Positions 16,551 to 23,838 of a stretch of 64,000 nt of DNA are shown here, piece after piece. The notes under the pieces are model-generated. The model was given only the letters and a program-made list of their open reading frames with translations, searched no databases and was not told the origin of the DNA. Made by a program: the position numbers and the translations under genes. Source of the stretch: Baekduia alba (GTDB taxonomy: Bacteria; Actinomycetota; Thermoleophilia; Solirubrobacterales; Solirubrobacteraceae); NCBI RefSeq assembly GCF_028416635.1, contig NZ_CP114013.1, forward strand, positions 1,302,001-1,366,000. Direction: 5' to 3'. Position 1 is the first letter of the stretch, and each line of letters starts with the position of its first letter.

Positions 16551-18244
16551 TGCGCGGCGTCCCGGCGTCGCCGGGGTTGGCGGCGGGGCCGGCGCGGGTT
16601 TCCGCCGCCGGCGCGGTCGACGCGGATGCGCGCCACGGCGGCGACGAGGCGGCCGAGCGGGCGCGCGCGGCCGCCGCGCTCGCGGCGGCCGGCGCCGAGT
16701 TGGAGGCGACCGCGTCGTCCTTGCGCGCGGGAGCTCATGGGGCCGAGGCCGAGATCGTCGAGGCCGGCGCGCTGATGGCGCTCGACCCGGCGCTGTCGGC
16801 CGAGGTCGACGCCGGCGTCGGCGCGGGCTTCACCGCCGCGGCCGCGATCGTCCGGGCGACCGGGAAGTACGCGGACACGATCGCGGCGCTGGAGGATCCG
16901 AACCTCGCGGCGCGCGCCGACGACGTGCTGTCCTTCGGCCGCCGGGCTTCGCGGCTGGCGACGCTCGACGGTGCGGCGCCGCCCTCCGAGATCCCCGCGG
17001 CCGGCGCGATCGTCGTCGCCGACGACCTCGGGCCGGCCGACGTCGCCGATCTCCAGGACGTCGCGGCGGTGGCGCTGGCCGGCGGTGGGCCGACGGCGCA
17101 CGCGGCGATCGTCGCGCGGTCGCTGGGCGTGCCGATGGTGGTCGGGCTCGGCACCGACCTGCTCGCGATCGCCGGCGGCACGCCGCTCGTCGTCGACGGC
17201 GCGACGGGCGACGTCCTCGTCGACCCCGATCGCGACCTGGTGCACAACGCGCGGGCGCAGATGGCGGTCGCCGCCGCCCGGCGCCGGCGGCAGTCCGCGG
17301 ACGCGGCGCTCCCGGCCGTCACGCGGGACGGCGTCAGGGTCCGGGTCCTCACCAACGCGGCAGGTCCCGCGGAGGTCGACGTCGGCCTTGCGGCCGGCGC
17401 CGAAGGTGTAGGCCTTCTCCGCACCGAGCTCGCGTTCCTCGACAGCGACAGCTGGCCGACCCGCGGCCAGCACGCCGCGCTGCTCGACGCCATCGACGCG
17501 CCGCTCGTCACCGTCCGCCTCCTCGACTTCGGCGGCGACAAGACCCCGCCCTTCCTGCGTGGCGTCCCCGAGCGCGGGATCGCGCTGCTGCTCGCCCACC
17601 CGGACGCGCTCGCCGCGCAGCTCGACGCCATCGGCGGGCGCATCCGCGCGGGCCGCGGCGCTGTCCGGGTCCTGATCCCGCTCATCGCGTCCGCCGACCA
17701 GGTCGACGCGGTGCGCGCCGCGCTGCCCGCGGGCGCGCAGGTCGGCGCGATGGTCGAGACGCCGGAGGCCGCGGGGATCGCGCCGGCGCTCGCGCAGCGG
17801 TGCGCGTTCCTGTCGGTCGGCACCAACGACCTCACCAACGCGACGCTCGGCACCGATCGCTTCAACGCCAACGCCTCGGTCGCCCACCACCCGCGCGTCC
17901 TGGCCGAGATCCGGCGCGCGGCGCAGGCGGCGCACGCCGCCGGCATCCCGATCGAGGTCTGCGGCGAGGCCGCGTCGGATCCGGTCGCGATGCCGATGCT
18001 CGTCGGCCTCGGCGTCGACGAGCTGAGCGTCGGCGCGGCGCGCGTCGGCGCGGTGCGCGCCTGGGTCCGCGCGCTCGATGCCGGGCAGGCCCGCGACCTC
18101 GCGCAGCGCGCGCTGCGGTGCGTGGAGCCCGGCGCGGTGGCCGACCTCGTGCGGGCGGAGCTAGGCGGGCGTCTCGACGAGGCCGGCGAGGAGCTCGGCG
18201 AGCCCGTCGACGGCGGCCGGCGCGTCGGGGCCGTCGGCCCGTAG
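16547..18244 (+). CDS. ptsI: Phosphoenolpyruvate-protein phosphotransferase (PTS enzyme I)
   Basis: A 565-residue EI of full length. The phosphohistidine is His185 in GGGPTAHAAIVARSLGVP; PEP-binding segments include GLLRTELAF (289-297), RLLDFGGDKTPPFL (324-337) and NDLTNATLGTDRFN (427-440); the active Cys472 is in VCGEAASDP. It transfers phosphate from PEP to HPr. The start ATG overlaps the dhaL stop, so it is part of the glpF-dhaK-dhaL operon. Its last 84 bp overlap the HPr gene on the other strand. The EI is separate, not fused to DhaM as in some enterobacteria. Confidence 0.93.
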   Translation: MMRGVPASPGLAAGPARVSAAGAVDADARHGGDEAAERARAAAALAAAGAELEATASSLRAGAHGAEAEIVEAGALMALDPALSAEVDAGVGAGFTAAAAIVRATGKYADTIAALEDPNLAARADDVLSFGRRASRLATLDGAAPPSEIPAAGAIVVADDLGPADVADLQDVAAVALAGGGPTAHAAIVARSLGVPMVVGLGTDLLAIAGGTPLVVDGATGDVLVDPDRDLVHNARAQMAVAAARRRRQSADAALPAVTRDGVRVRVLTNAAGPAEVDVGLAAGAEGVGLLRTELAFLDSDSWPTRGQHAALLDAIDAPLVTVRLLDFGGDKTPPFLRGVPERGIALLLAHPDALAAQLDAIGGRIRAGRGAVRVLIPLIASADQVDAVRAALPAGAQVGAMVETPEAAGIAPALAQRCAFLSVGTNDLTNATLGTDRFNANASVAHHPRVLAEIRRAAQAAHAAGIPIEVCGEAASDPVAMPMLVGLGVDELSVGAARVGAVRAWVRALDAGQARDLAQRALRCVEPGAVADLVRAELGGRLDEAGEELGEPVDGGRRVGAVGP

Positions 18245-18439
18245 CGCGACGGTGGTCCCCGCCTTGGCGCCCAGACCCAACACGGACAACAAGCTCTTGG
18301 CGTCCGCCTCGCGGTCGCCGGCGCTGATCGTCACCCGCGCGTCATACGCCATCGCGGCGCGGACGAACGTGGCGGCCGGGCGGGCGTGGAGGTCGACGTC
18401 GGCGGGCAGCGTGGCGGTGGTCTCAGAGCTTGCGGGCAT
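18161..18439 (-). CDS. ptsH: HPr phosphocarrier protein
   Basis: A 92-residue HPr. Active His18 lies in DLHARPAATFVRAA, and the segment DAKSLLSVLGLGAKAG holds the Ser46-equivalent (Ser49) and the second helix. It carries phosphate from EI to DhaM. It overlaps the dhaM 3' end by 17 bp on the same strand, so it is translated from the dhaM transcript, and overlaps the ptsI 3' end by 84 bp in antisense. The sequence lacks a strong HPr-kinase site context, so catabolite regulation by Ser phosphorylation is uncertain. Confidence 0.93.
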   Translation of the reverse strand: MPASSETTATLPADVDLHARPAATFVRAAMAYDARVTISAGDREADAKSLLSVLGLGAKAGTTVALRADGPDAPAAVDGLAELLAGLVETPA

Positions 18440-18809
18440 CGCGCGCCTCCTCGGCGGCCTTCAGGACGGTGGCGAGGTCGGCGCCGGCGGACGCGGTCAC
18501 CGCGGCGGTCACGGCGCCCTCGACGATCGGGGCGTCGGCGAGCTGGACGCGGCCGTTCTCCTGCTCCTCGAGCAGGGCGCGGACGGTGAGGATCGAGGAC
18601 CCGAGGTCCCCGAGCACCACGACGCCGTCGCCGTCGCGGCCGGCGCGCTCGATGGCCGCGCTGACCGCCTCGGCGTCGGTGCCCAGGCCGCCGCCGGCGA
18701 TGCCGCCGGCCGGCTCGATGGCCACGTCCGGCCCGGCCATCTGCGCGGCGAGGACCGACAGGCCGGAGGCGAGCTCCGCGCTGTGCGATACAACCACGAT
18801 TCCGACCAT
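18423..18809 (-). CDS. dhaM: DHA kinase phosphoryl donor subunit DhaM (EIIA-Man-like)
   Basis: A 128-residue protein with only the EIIA-mannose-type domain: MVGIVVVSHSAELASG with active His9, GGGLGTDAEAVSAAI and VLGDLGSS. It relays phosphate from HPr to DhaL-ADP. The ATG at 18809 gives the canonical start; the frame is open to 18845 but that part is inside the operator. The promoter lies between it and the divergent iclR gene, and ptsH follows with an overlap. Confidence 0.92.
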   Translation of the reverse strand: MVGIVVVSHSAELASGLSVLAAQMAGPDVAIEPAGGIAGGGLGTDAEAVSAAIERAGRDGDGVVVLGDLGSSILTVRALLEEQENGRVQLADAPIVEGAVTAAVTASAGADLATVLKAAEEARDARKL

Positions 18810-18816
18810 GCCGGCT

Positions 18817-18853
18817 AGTCTACAGTTCCGAAAGCCATTCGACAATGTCGAAT
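18817..18853 (-). promoter_or_regulatory. dhaM promoter with IclR-type operator
   Basis: Read on the minus strand, TTGTCG (18845-18840) and TAGACT (18822-18817) are separated by exactly 17 bp. The -35 box lies inside the palindrome ATTCGACAATGTCGAAT (18837-18853), identical over 17 bases to the one in front of glpF. Repressor binding here would block dhaM-ptsH and cover the start of the iclR gene itself. Confidence 0.75.
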
Positions 18854-19678
18854 AGCGACGACGTGTCCGAGACGACGGGCGCGCCCCGCGCGGGCGGCGC
18901 GCGGCGCGGCACGATCCAGTCCGTCGACCGGTCGGCGCGCATCCTCAAGCTCCTGGCCTCCGGCCCGCGCCGGCTCGGCGTCAGCGAGATCGCCGACCGC
19001 CTCGACCTCGCGCGGCCGACGGTCCACGGCCTGCTCCAGACGCTCCAGGCGCACGGCTTCGTCGAGCAGGACCGCGACAGCGACAAGTACCAGCTCGGCG
19101 CCGGCCTGCTGCATCTCGGCAACTCCTACCTCGACCTCAACGAGCTGCGCGGCCGCTCGATCGTCCACGCCGAGCGCCTGGCCCAGCGCGCGCAGGCCGC
19201 GGTCCGCGTCGGCGTCCTGCACGGGCCGACCGTCGTGGTCGTCCACCACGTCTTCCGCCCCGACGACCAGTTCCAGGTGCTGGAGGTCGGCGCCCAGCTG
19301 CCCGCGCACGCCAGCGCGCTGGGCAAGGCGATCCTCGCCTTCGGCCCGGCCCAGGCCGTCGACGACCTCACCGCCGACGAGCTGCCCAAGCTCACGCGCC
19401 GGACGCTGACCGCGACCGCGCTGCGCAAGGAGCTCGAGGACGTGCGCGAGCGCGGGATCGCCCGCGAACGCGACGAGGCGGTCCTCGGCGAGGCCTCGCT
19501 GGCCGCGCCGATCTTCGATCACGCCGGCCTCGCCGTCGGCGCGATCGCGCTGGTGGGGGAGACCTCGAAGATCCTGCCGCGCGCGCCCACGCGAGAGCTG
19601 ACGACGGCGGTGGTCGACGCGGCGCGCGGGGTGTCGCGGGAGCTGGGCGCGCCGCGCTGGCCGGCGGCGGGCGCCTAG
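18845..19678 (+). CDS. IclR family transcriptional regulator of the dihydroxyacetone system
   Basis: An IclR protein of up to 277 residues: N-terminal winged helix (QSVDRSARILKLLASG, LGVSEIADRLDLARPTVHGLLQTLQ) and a C-terminal GAF-like effector domain (LPAHASALGKAILAF is the family signature). It is divergent from dhaM, and a palindrome shared with the glpF promoter lies at its start. The first ATG (18845) is inside that palindrome; translation could be leaderless from there or begin at GTG 18863, which removes only six codons. The effector is likely dihydroxyacetone or a phosphorylated derivative. Its stop codon touches the repeat that follows. Confidence 0.88.
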   Translation: MSNSDDVSETTGAPRAGGARRGTIQSVDRSARILKLLASGPRRLGVSEIADRLDLARPTVHGLLQTLQAHGFVEQDRDSDKYQLGAGLLHLGNSYLDLNELRGRSIVHAERLAQRAQAAVRVGVLHGPTVVVVHHVFRPDDQFQVLEVGAQLPAHASALGKAILAFGPAQAVDDLTADELPKLTRRTLTATALRKELEDVRERGIARERDEAVLGEASLAAPIFDHAGLAVGAIALVGETSKILPRAPTRELTTAVVDAARGVSRELGAPRWPAAGA

Positions 19679-19830
19679 CGGGCGTGTGTGGCGCCCAGCG
19701 CGGATCGCGTTGGGCGCTGCGCGGCGTGGTCCGTCCCTTCATCAAGGGCGTGAAGTCGTGTTGGCGGCGCGACCGGGGTCGGTGTGGCTCGTCGTTGGTC
19801 GTGCTCCGGGGCGGGCGGTTCGGGCACGAA
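19675..19830 (+). repeat. Interspersed repeat, copy A
   Basis: About 155 bp, starting at the iclR stop codon. It aligns with copy B (inverted, 19914-20065) and copy C (inverted, 53660-53830). The most conserved core is CTGCGCGGCGTGGT (19717-19730), then CGTCC, CATCAAGG, and further on GGCTCGTCG, GGTCGTGCTCCGGGGCGGGCG. A hairpin GCGCCCAGCGC / GCGTTGGGCGC (19691-19717, one G-U pair) precedes the core and is kept in copy C. No gene is present; short frames inside read LRGVVRP in all copies but lack start signals. Confidence 0.75.
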
Positions 19831-19913
19831 AGGGAGGGTTCGAGCCTTCCGGGTCGTCTTTCCCCCACATATGAGGGCGAAATCGACCCGGATCCCCTGA
19901 GGGCGACGATTCG

Positions 19914-20065
19914 GCGCCGAACCCGCCCGGCGCGCTGCCACGAGGACGAGCCACACCAGCCAGGGTGGCGCCGCCTCCACACTCGCACGCCCTTGATGAG
20001 GGACGAACCACGCCGCGCAGCACCACACGCAAACGCACTGGTGACCAACCACTCCGCACCCTAAG
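19914..20065 (-). repeat. Interspersed repeat, copy B (inverted relative to A)
   Basis: Read on the minus strand from CTTAGGGTGCGG at the response-regulator stop codon, it carries the core CTGCGCGGCGTGGT (20020-20007), CGTCCCTCATCAAGGGCGTG, and GGTGTGGCTCGTCC, ending in GGGCGGGTTCGGCGCCGAA. It is more diverged than A and C, especially in the first 40 bases where the hairpin is weaker. With copy A it forms a large head-to-head inverted pair around an 83-bp centre (19831-19913) that has no recognisable gene. Confidence 0.7.
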
Positions 20066-20717
20066 CCGGATCCGACGCCCGCAGCCAGGCGAGCACCGCC
20101 AGCACCCGCAGGTTCCCGCCCGCCGCCGTGTGCAGCCCGAGCTTCCCGAAGATGTTCGTCACGTGCTTCTCGACTGCGCCGTCGGTGACCACCAGCTTCC
20201 CGGCGATCGCCGCGTTCGACAGGCCCTGGGCCATCAGCTCCAGCACCTCGCGCTCGCGTGGGGTCAGCTCTTCCAGTGGGTCGTCGGCGCGGCGGCGGGC
20301 GAGCAACTGCGACACCACCTCCTGGTCGATGGCGGTGCCGCCCGCGGCGACGCGGGCGACCTGGGCGACGAAGTCCGACGGGTCCGCGACGCGGTCCTTC
20401 AGCAGGTAGCCGACCGCGCCGGCGCCGTCGGCCAGCAGCTCGGCGGCGTAGGACTCCTCGACGTACTGCGACAGGACCAGCACCGGCGTCCCGGGGACCA
20501 GCACCCGCGCTTCCAAAGCGGCGCGCAGGCCCTCGTCGCGCTGCGACGGCGGCAGCCGGACGTCGACGATCGCGATGTCCGGCCGGTGCTCCTGGACCGC
20601 CGCGACCAGCGACGGCCCGTCGCCGACGGCGGCGACGACCTCGTGCTCGTGCGCCGTCAGCAGGCGCACCAGCCCGTCGCGCAGCAGCACCAAGTCCTCG
20701 GCGATCACGATCCGCAT
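20061..20717 (-). CDS. NarL/FixJ-family response regulator
   Basis: A 218-residue two-domain regulator: receiver domain with phosphoacceptor Asp52 (DIAIVDVRLPP), acidic pair ED at 7-8 and the K in YLLKDRV; and a LuxR-type DNA-binding domain (LTPREREVLELMAQGLSNAAIAGKLVVTDGAVEKHVTNIF in outline, 150-190). It is the output of the adjacent histidine kinase, whose gene overlaps its start by 13 bp. Target genes unknown. Its stop codon lies at the edge of repeat copy B. Confidence 0.93.
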   Translation of the reverse strand: MRIVIAEDLVLLRDGLVRLLTAHEHEVVAAVGDGPSLVAAVQEHRPDIAIVDVRLPPSQRDEGLRAALEARVLVPGTPVLVLSQYVEESYAAELLADGAGAVGYLLKDRVADPSDFVAQVARVAAGGTAIDQEVVSQLLARRRADDPLEELTPREREVLELMAQGLSNAAIAGKLVVTDGAVEKHVTNIFGKLGLHTAAGGNLRVLAVLAWLRASDPA

Positions 20718-21994
20718 GGCAGCTCCACGTGGAGGATGGTGCCGTGTCCAGGCCCGTCTGGATCACTCGGTCCAGCATCGGGCGCGCCGCGGTCGGTCAC
20801 GCGCATTCGGCCGTCGAGCGCCTCGACGCGCCCACGCAGCCCGGCGATCCCGGTCCCGACGGCCTCGTCGACGCCGCCGCGGCCGTCGTCACGCACCTCG
20901 ACGACCAACCACCCCGTGTCGATCGTCCCCGCGATCTCGCAGCGCGTCGCCTCGCTGTGCTTGGCGACGTTGGTCAGCGCCTCGGCGACCGTGAAGTAGG
21001 CCGCGGACTCGACCGCCGCGCTGAGCCGGCGGTCCAGGTCGATCGCGACCGTGCACGGCACCGGGCAGCGCGCCGCGAGCGCGCTCACCGCCGCGTCCAA
21101 CCCGCGATCGGTGAGGATCGCCGGGTGGATCCCGCGGGCGAGGTCGCGCAGCTCCGACAGCGCGGTCTTGGCGTCCTCGTGCGCGCCGGCCAGCAGCTGC
21201 GCCGCCGCCGCGGGGTCGCGCTCGATCTGCTCGCGCGCCATCCCGATCTCCATCGCCAGCGCCACCAGCCGCGCCTGCGCGCCGTCGTGCAGGTCGCGCT
21301 CGATGCGCCGCAGCTCGACGGCGGCCGCGTCGACCGCGCCGGCCCGCGACACCTGCAGCTCGACGATCCGCTCCTCGGCGTCGTCCTCCAACAGCACCTG
21401 CGCGAGCTTCGCCTGGATCCACGCGCTGCCGCGCAGGACCCACGCCGAGGCCACCAGCGTCGGCGGTCCGGCGACGACCGCGAAGACGACGTACTGCCAC
21501 ATCTCGGTCAGGTGCGTGAACCCCATCTCGACGCCTTCGTCGGGCAGCGACCAGCCCCACGCCGGCAGCGTGATGAACCCGAGTCCGATGCTGAACGCCG
21601 TCACGCCCGCGAGGAAGGAGCCCAGGCCGATCCCGAACATCAGGATCAACCACACCAGCTCGCGCCACGTCATCGGGTCGGTGACCGAGCTGCGCAGCCG
21701 GCGCAGGAACGTGTCGCCGGCCCAGACGCGCCGCGACCGCTCCAGCGGCACGCCGGCCAGCGCGCCGCGCCAGCGCTCGCCGTCGCACCACCAACGCGTG
21801 ATCCACATGTCGCCGTACAGCTTCGGGATGCCGATCAAGGTGATGATCAACATCAACGACAGCAGCGGGCCGACGAACAGCCACGTCAGGGCGAAGATCC
21901 CGGACACCAGGCCCAGCGAGATGTACGCGAGGTCCTTCCAGGGCTGGGCGGTCAGCGGGAGCTTGGCGATGCGCCAGAACACGGGATCCATCAT
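20705..21994 (-). CDS. Sensor histidine kinase (HisKA_3/NarX-type) with multi-pass sensor region
   Basis: About 429 residues from the ATG at 21994 (frame open to 22075). The N-terminal half has four transmembrane helices in two pairs flanking a cytoplasmic loop, the layout of the Sensor (PF13796-like) membrane domain common in actinobacterial kinases. Then comes a dimerisation helix with the phospho-His in RIERDLHDGAQARLVAL, and an ATPase domain with an N box (EALTNVAKHS) and G box (VRDDGRGG...GIAGLRGRVEALDG). It lacks a large extracellular domain, so it may sense the membrane or an antibiotic. Paired with the response regulator. Confidence 0.9.
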   Translation of the reverse strand: MMDPVFWRIAKLPLTAQPWKDLAYISLGLVSGIFALTWLFVGPLLSLMLIITLIGIPKLYGDMWITRWWCDGERWRGALAGVPLERSRRVWAGDTFLRRLRSSVTDPMTWRELVWLILMFGIGLGSFLAGVTAFSIGLGFITLPAWGWSLPDEGVEMGFTHLTEMWQYVVFAVVAGPPTLVASAWVLRGSAWIQAKLAQVLLEDDAEERIVELQVSRAGAVDAAAVELRRIERDLHDGAQARLVALAMEIGMAREQIERDPAAAAQLLAGAHEDAKTALSELRDLARGIHPAILTDRGLDAAVSALAARCPVPCTVAIDLDRRLSAAVESAAYFTVAEALTNVAKHSEATRCEIAGTIDTGWLVVEVRDDGRGGVDEAVGTGIAGLRGRVEALDGRMRVTDRGAPDAGPSDPDGPGHGTILHVELPCGS

Positions 21995-22086
21995 CACCAA
22001 CGCGGCGGTCGCGCACCATGCGGGCGGCCAGCGAACGCGGCCTGGGGAAATCCGCAACAGAACCCGGACTAGCATCCGCTAAGCCC

Positions 22087-23109
22087 ATGATGATCGTGAT
22101 GACCCCGCAGGCCAGCCAGTCCGAGATCGACGCCGTCGTCGCGCGCCTGGAGACCACCGGCGTGCACGTCCGGGTGATGCCGGGCGAGCTGACGACCGCG
22201 ATCGGCGCGATCGGCGATCCTGAGGGCGTCGCCGAGCTGGGCCTGGAGGGCATGCGCGGCGTGGATCGCGTCGTCCCGATCTCGCGCCCGTACAAGCTCG
22301 CGTCCTCGGAGCTCAGCGACCATGCGGCGACGACGCTCGACGTCGCCGGCCGCAAGGTCGGCGGCGGCACCACGTTCTGCCTCATCGCCGGCCCGTGCAC
22401 GGTCGAGACGCGCGAGCAGACGCTCGCGGTCGCCCACGCGGTCAAGGCCGGCGGCGCAGCGATGCTGCGCGGCGGCGCGTTCAAGCCGCGCACGTCGCCG
22501 TTCGCCTTCAAGGGCCTCGGCGCGCCCGCGCTGGAGATCCTCGCCGAGGCGCGCGAGGAGACCGGCCTGCCGATCGTCACCGAGCTGCTGGACTCCGCGC
22601 ACGCCGACGTCATCGCCCAGTACGCCGACGTCGTCCAGATCGGCGCGCGCAACATGCAGAACTACGCACTGCTCGAGGTCGCCGGCAAGCTCGGCAAGCC
22701 GGTCCTGCTCAAGCGCGGGCTGAGCAGCTCGCTGGACGAGCTCCTGATGGCCGCCGACTACGTGCTGAAGGAGGGCAACGAGGCCGTGATCCTGTGCGAG
22801 CGCGGCATCCGGACGTTCGAGACCGCGACGCGCTTCACGCTCGACCTCGGCGCGATCCCGTGGCTCAAGCTCCACACGCACCTGCCGGTGATCGTCGACC
22901 CGTCGCACGCCGCCGGCGACCGCCGCCTCGTCGCGCCGCTGTCGCGCGCCGCGGCCGCGGTCGGTGCCGACGGGATCATCGTCGAGGTCCACCAAGACCC
23001 CGAGCACGCGCTGTGCGACGGCCCGCAGTCGATGTTCGCCTCGACCTTCGACGCTTACGCGCGCGACGTCGCCGCGCACGCCGCCCTCCTGGGGAAGGCG
23101 CTGTCGTGA
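22087..23109 (+). CDS. aroF: 3-deoxy-7-phosphoheptulonate synthase (DAHP synthase, type I beta)
   Basis: A 340-residue enzyme of the AroF/AroG type I-beta class. An N-terminal ferredoxin-like regulatory domain (residues 1-75, [19 protein letters not shown]) is fused to the catalytic barrel. Barrel motifs are [43 protein letters not shown] and [11 protein letters not shown]; Cys/His/Glu/Asp metal ligands are in place. It condenses PEP and erythrose 4-phosphate to begin the shikimate pathway; the N-terminal domain normally binds an aromatic end product (Phe/Tyr or prephenate) for feedback. Divergent from the histidine kinase gene. Confidence 0.93.
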   Translation: MMIVMTPQASQSEIDAVVARLETTGVHVRVMPGELTTAIGAIGDPEGVAELGLEGMRGVDRVVPISRPYKLASSELSDHAATTLDVAGRKVGGGTTFCLIAGPCTVETREQTLAVAHAVKAGGAAMLRGGAFKPRTSPFAFKGLGAPALEILAEAREETGLPIVTELLDSAHADVIAQYADVVQIGARNMQNYALLEVAGKLGKPVLLKRGLSSSLDELLMAADYVLKEGNEAVILCERGIRTFETATRFTLDLGAIPWLKLHTHLPVIVDPSHAAGDRRLVAPLSRAAAAVGADGIIVEVHQDPEHALCDGPQSMFASTFDAYARDVAAHAALLGKALS

Positions 23110-23164
23110 TCGTCCCTACGGCGCGCGTCTCGCACACGCGGCGGCTGGGCAAGACCTTGTCCTG

Positions 23165-23698
23165 ATGACCGAGCGCGCCTCCCTCACCCCGCGCGTGGTC
23201 GAGGCCGTCGAGGCGCAGCTGCGCCGGCGCGTCTCACCGCGGACGCTCCGGCTGGCCTACCGCGCCGGCTACCTCGCGCTGCGTCCGTGGTGGTTCGTCA
23301 TGCGGCCGCGGACGATCGGGATGAAGATCGTGGTCCGCTGCGGCGACGACGTCGTGCTTGTGCGCCACACCTACGCACGTCGTCACCACTGGGACATCCC
23401 CGGCGGGTTCGTCCGGCCAGGGGAGGACCTCGACGTCACGCTGCGCCGCGAGCTCGGCGAGGAGCTGGGCGTCGTCCCGACCGGGTCGTTCCAGATCGCC
23501 GAGGTGCCCTCGCGCAACGACTACAAGCGCGAGACGATCCACGTCTTCGCGGCCGAGATCGCGCCCGGGACGACGCTGGTCCCTTCGGCCGCCGAGATCG
23601 CGACCGTGCGGTGGGCCCGGCACGACGAGCTGCCGTCAGACACGACCGTGTTCGCGCGCCGGATGATCGCGCGCTCCTACTGGGAGCTCTTCCGCTAG
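23165..23698 (+). CDS. Nudix hydrolase
   Basis: A 177-residue protein. A full Nudix box is present (GFVRPGEDLDVTLRRELGEELG: Gx5Ex7REUxEExGU). An N-terminal helical extension of about 55 residues precedes the Nudix fold (starts at IGMKIVVRCGDDVVLVRHTY). It hydrolyses a nucleoside diphosphate linked to another moiety; the substrate cannot be read. It starts 55 bp after aroF on the same strand and may be cotranscribed. Confidence 0.85.
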   Translation: MTERASLTPRVVEAVEAQLRRRVSPRTLRLAYRAGYLALRPWWFVMRPRTIGMKIVVRCGDDVVLVRHTYARRHHWDIPGGFVRPGEDLDVTLRRELGEELGVVPTGSFQIAEVPSRNDYKRETIHVFAAEIAPGTTLVPSAAEIATVRWARHDELPSDTTVFARRMIARSYWELFR

Positions 23699-23718
23699 GG
23701 TCCCGCCCGGAGCGTCCA

Positions 23719-23813
23719 TAGCCCGATCGGGCTAGTGACTATCCTGAAAGCAGTAGGCCCCGTGGTGTGCGACCGCCGGGGGATAAACCTGCCCGTGGTG
23801 TGCGACCGCCGGG
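23719..23813 (+). promoter_or_regulatory. Palindrome and 22-bp direct repeats upstream of the thiolase gene
   Basis: TAGCCCGATCGGGCTA (23719-23734) is a perfect 16-bp palindrome just before a -10-like TATCCT (23740-23745). Downstream, a 22-bp sequence containing CCGTGGTGTGCGACCGCC occurs twice without mismatch, at 23759-23780 and 23792-23813, 33 bp apart (about three helical turns). The arrangement looks like an operator over a promoter plus two in-phase sites in the 5' leader. Confidence 0.6.
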
Positions 23814-23838
23814 CTTCATCTCCGAGAGGACCCATCTC

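Noticed and set aside
19684-20064. Several 60-126 codon frames reading LRGVVRP inside the repeat
   Set aside because: They occur in different frames in copies A, B and C, lack ribosome binding sites, and are best seen as translations of a noncoding repeat.
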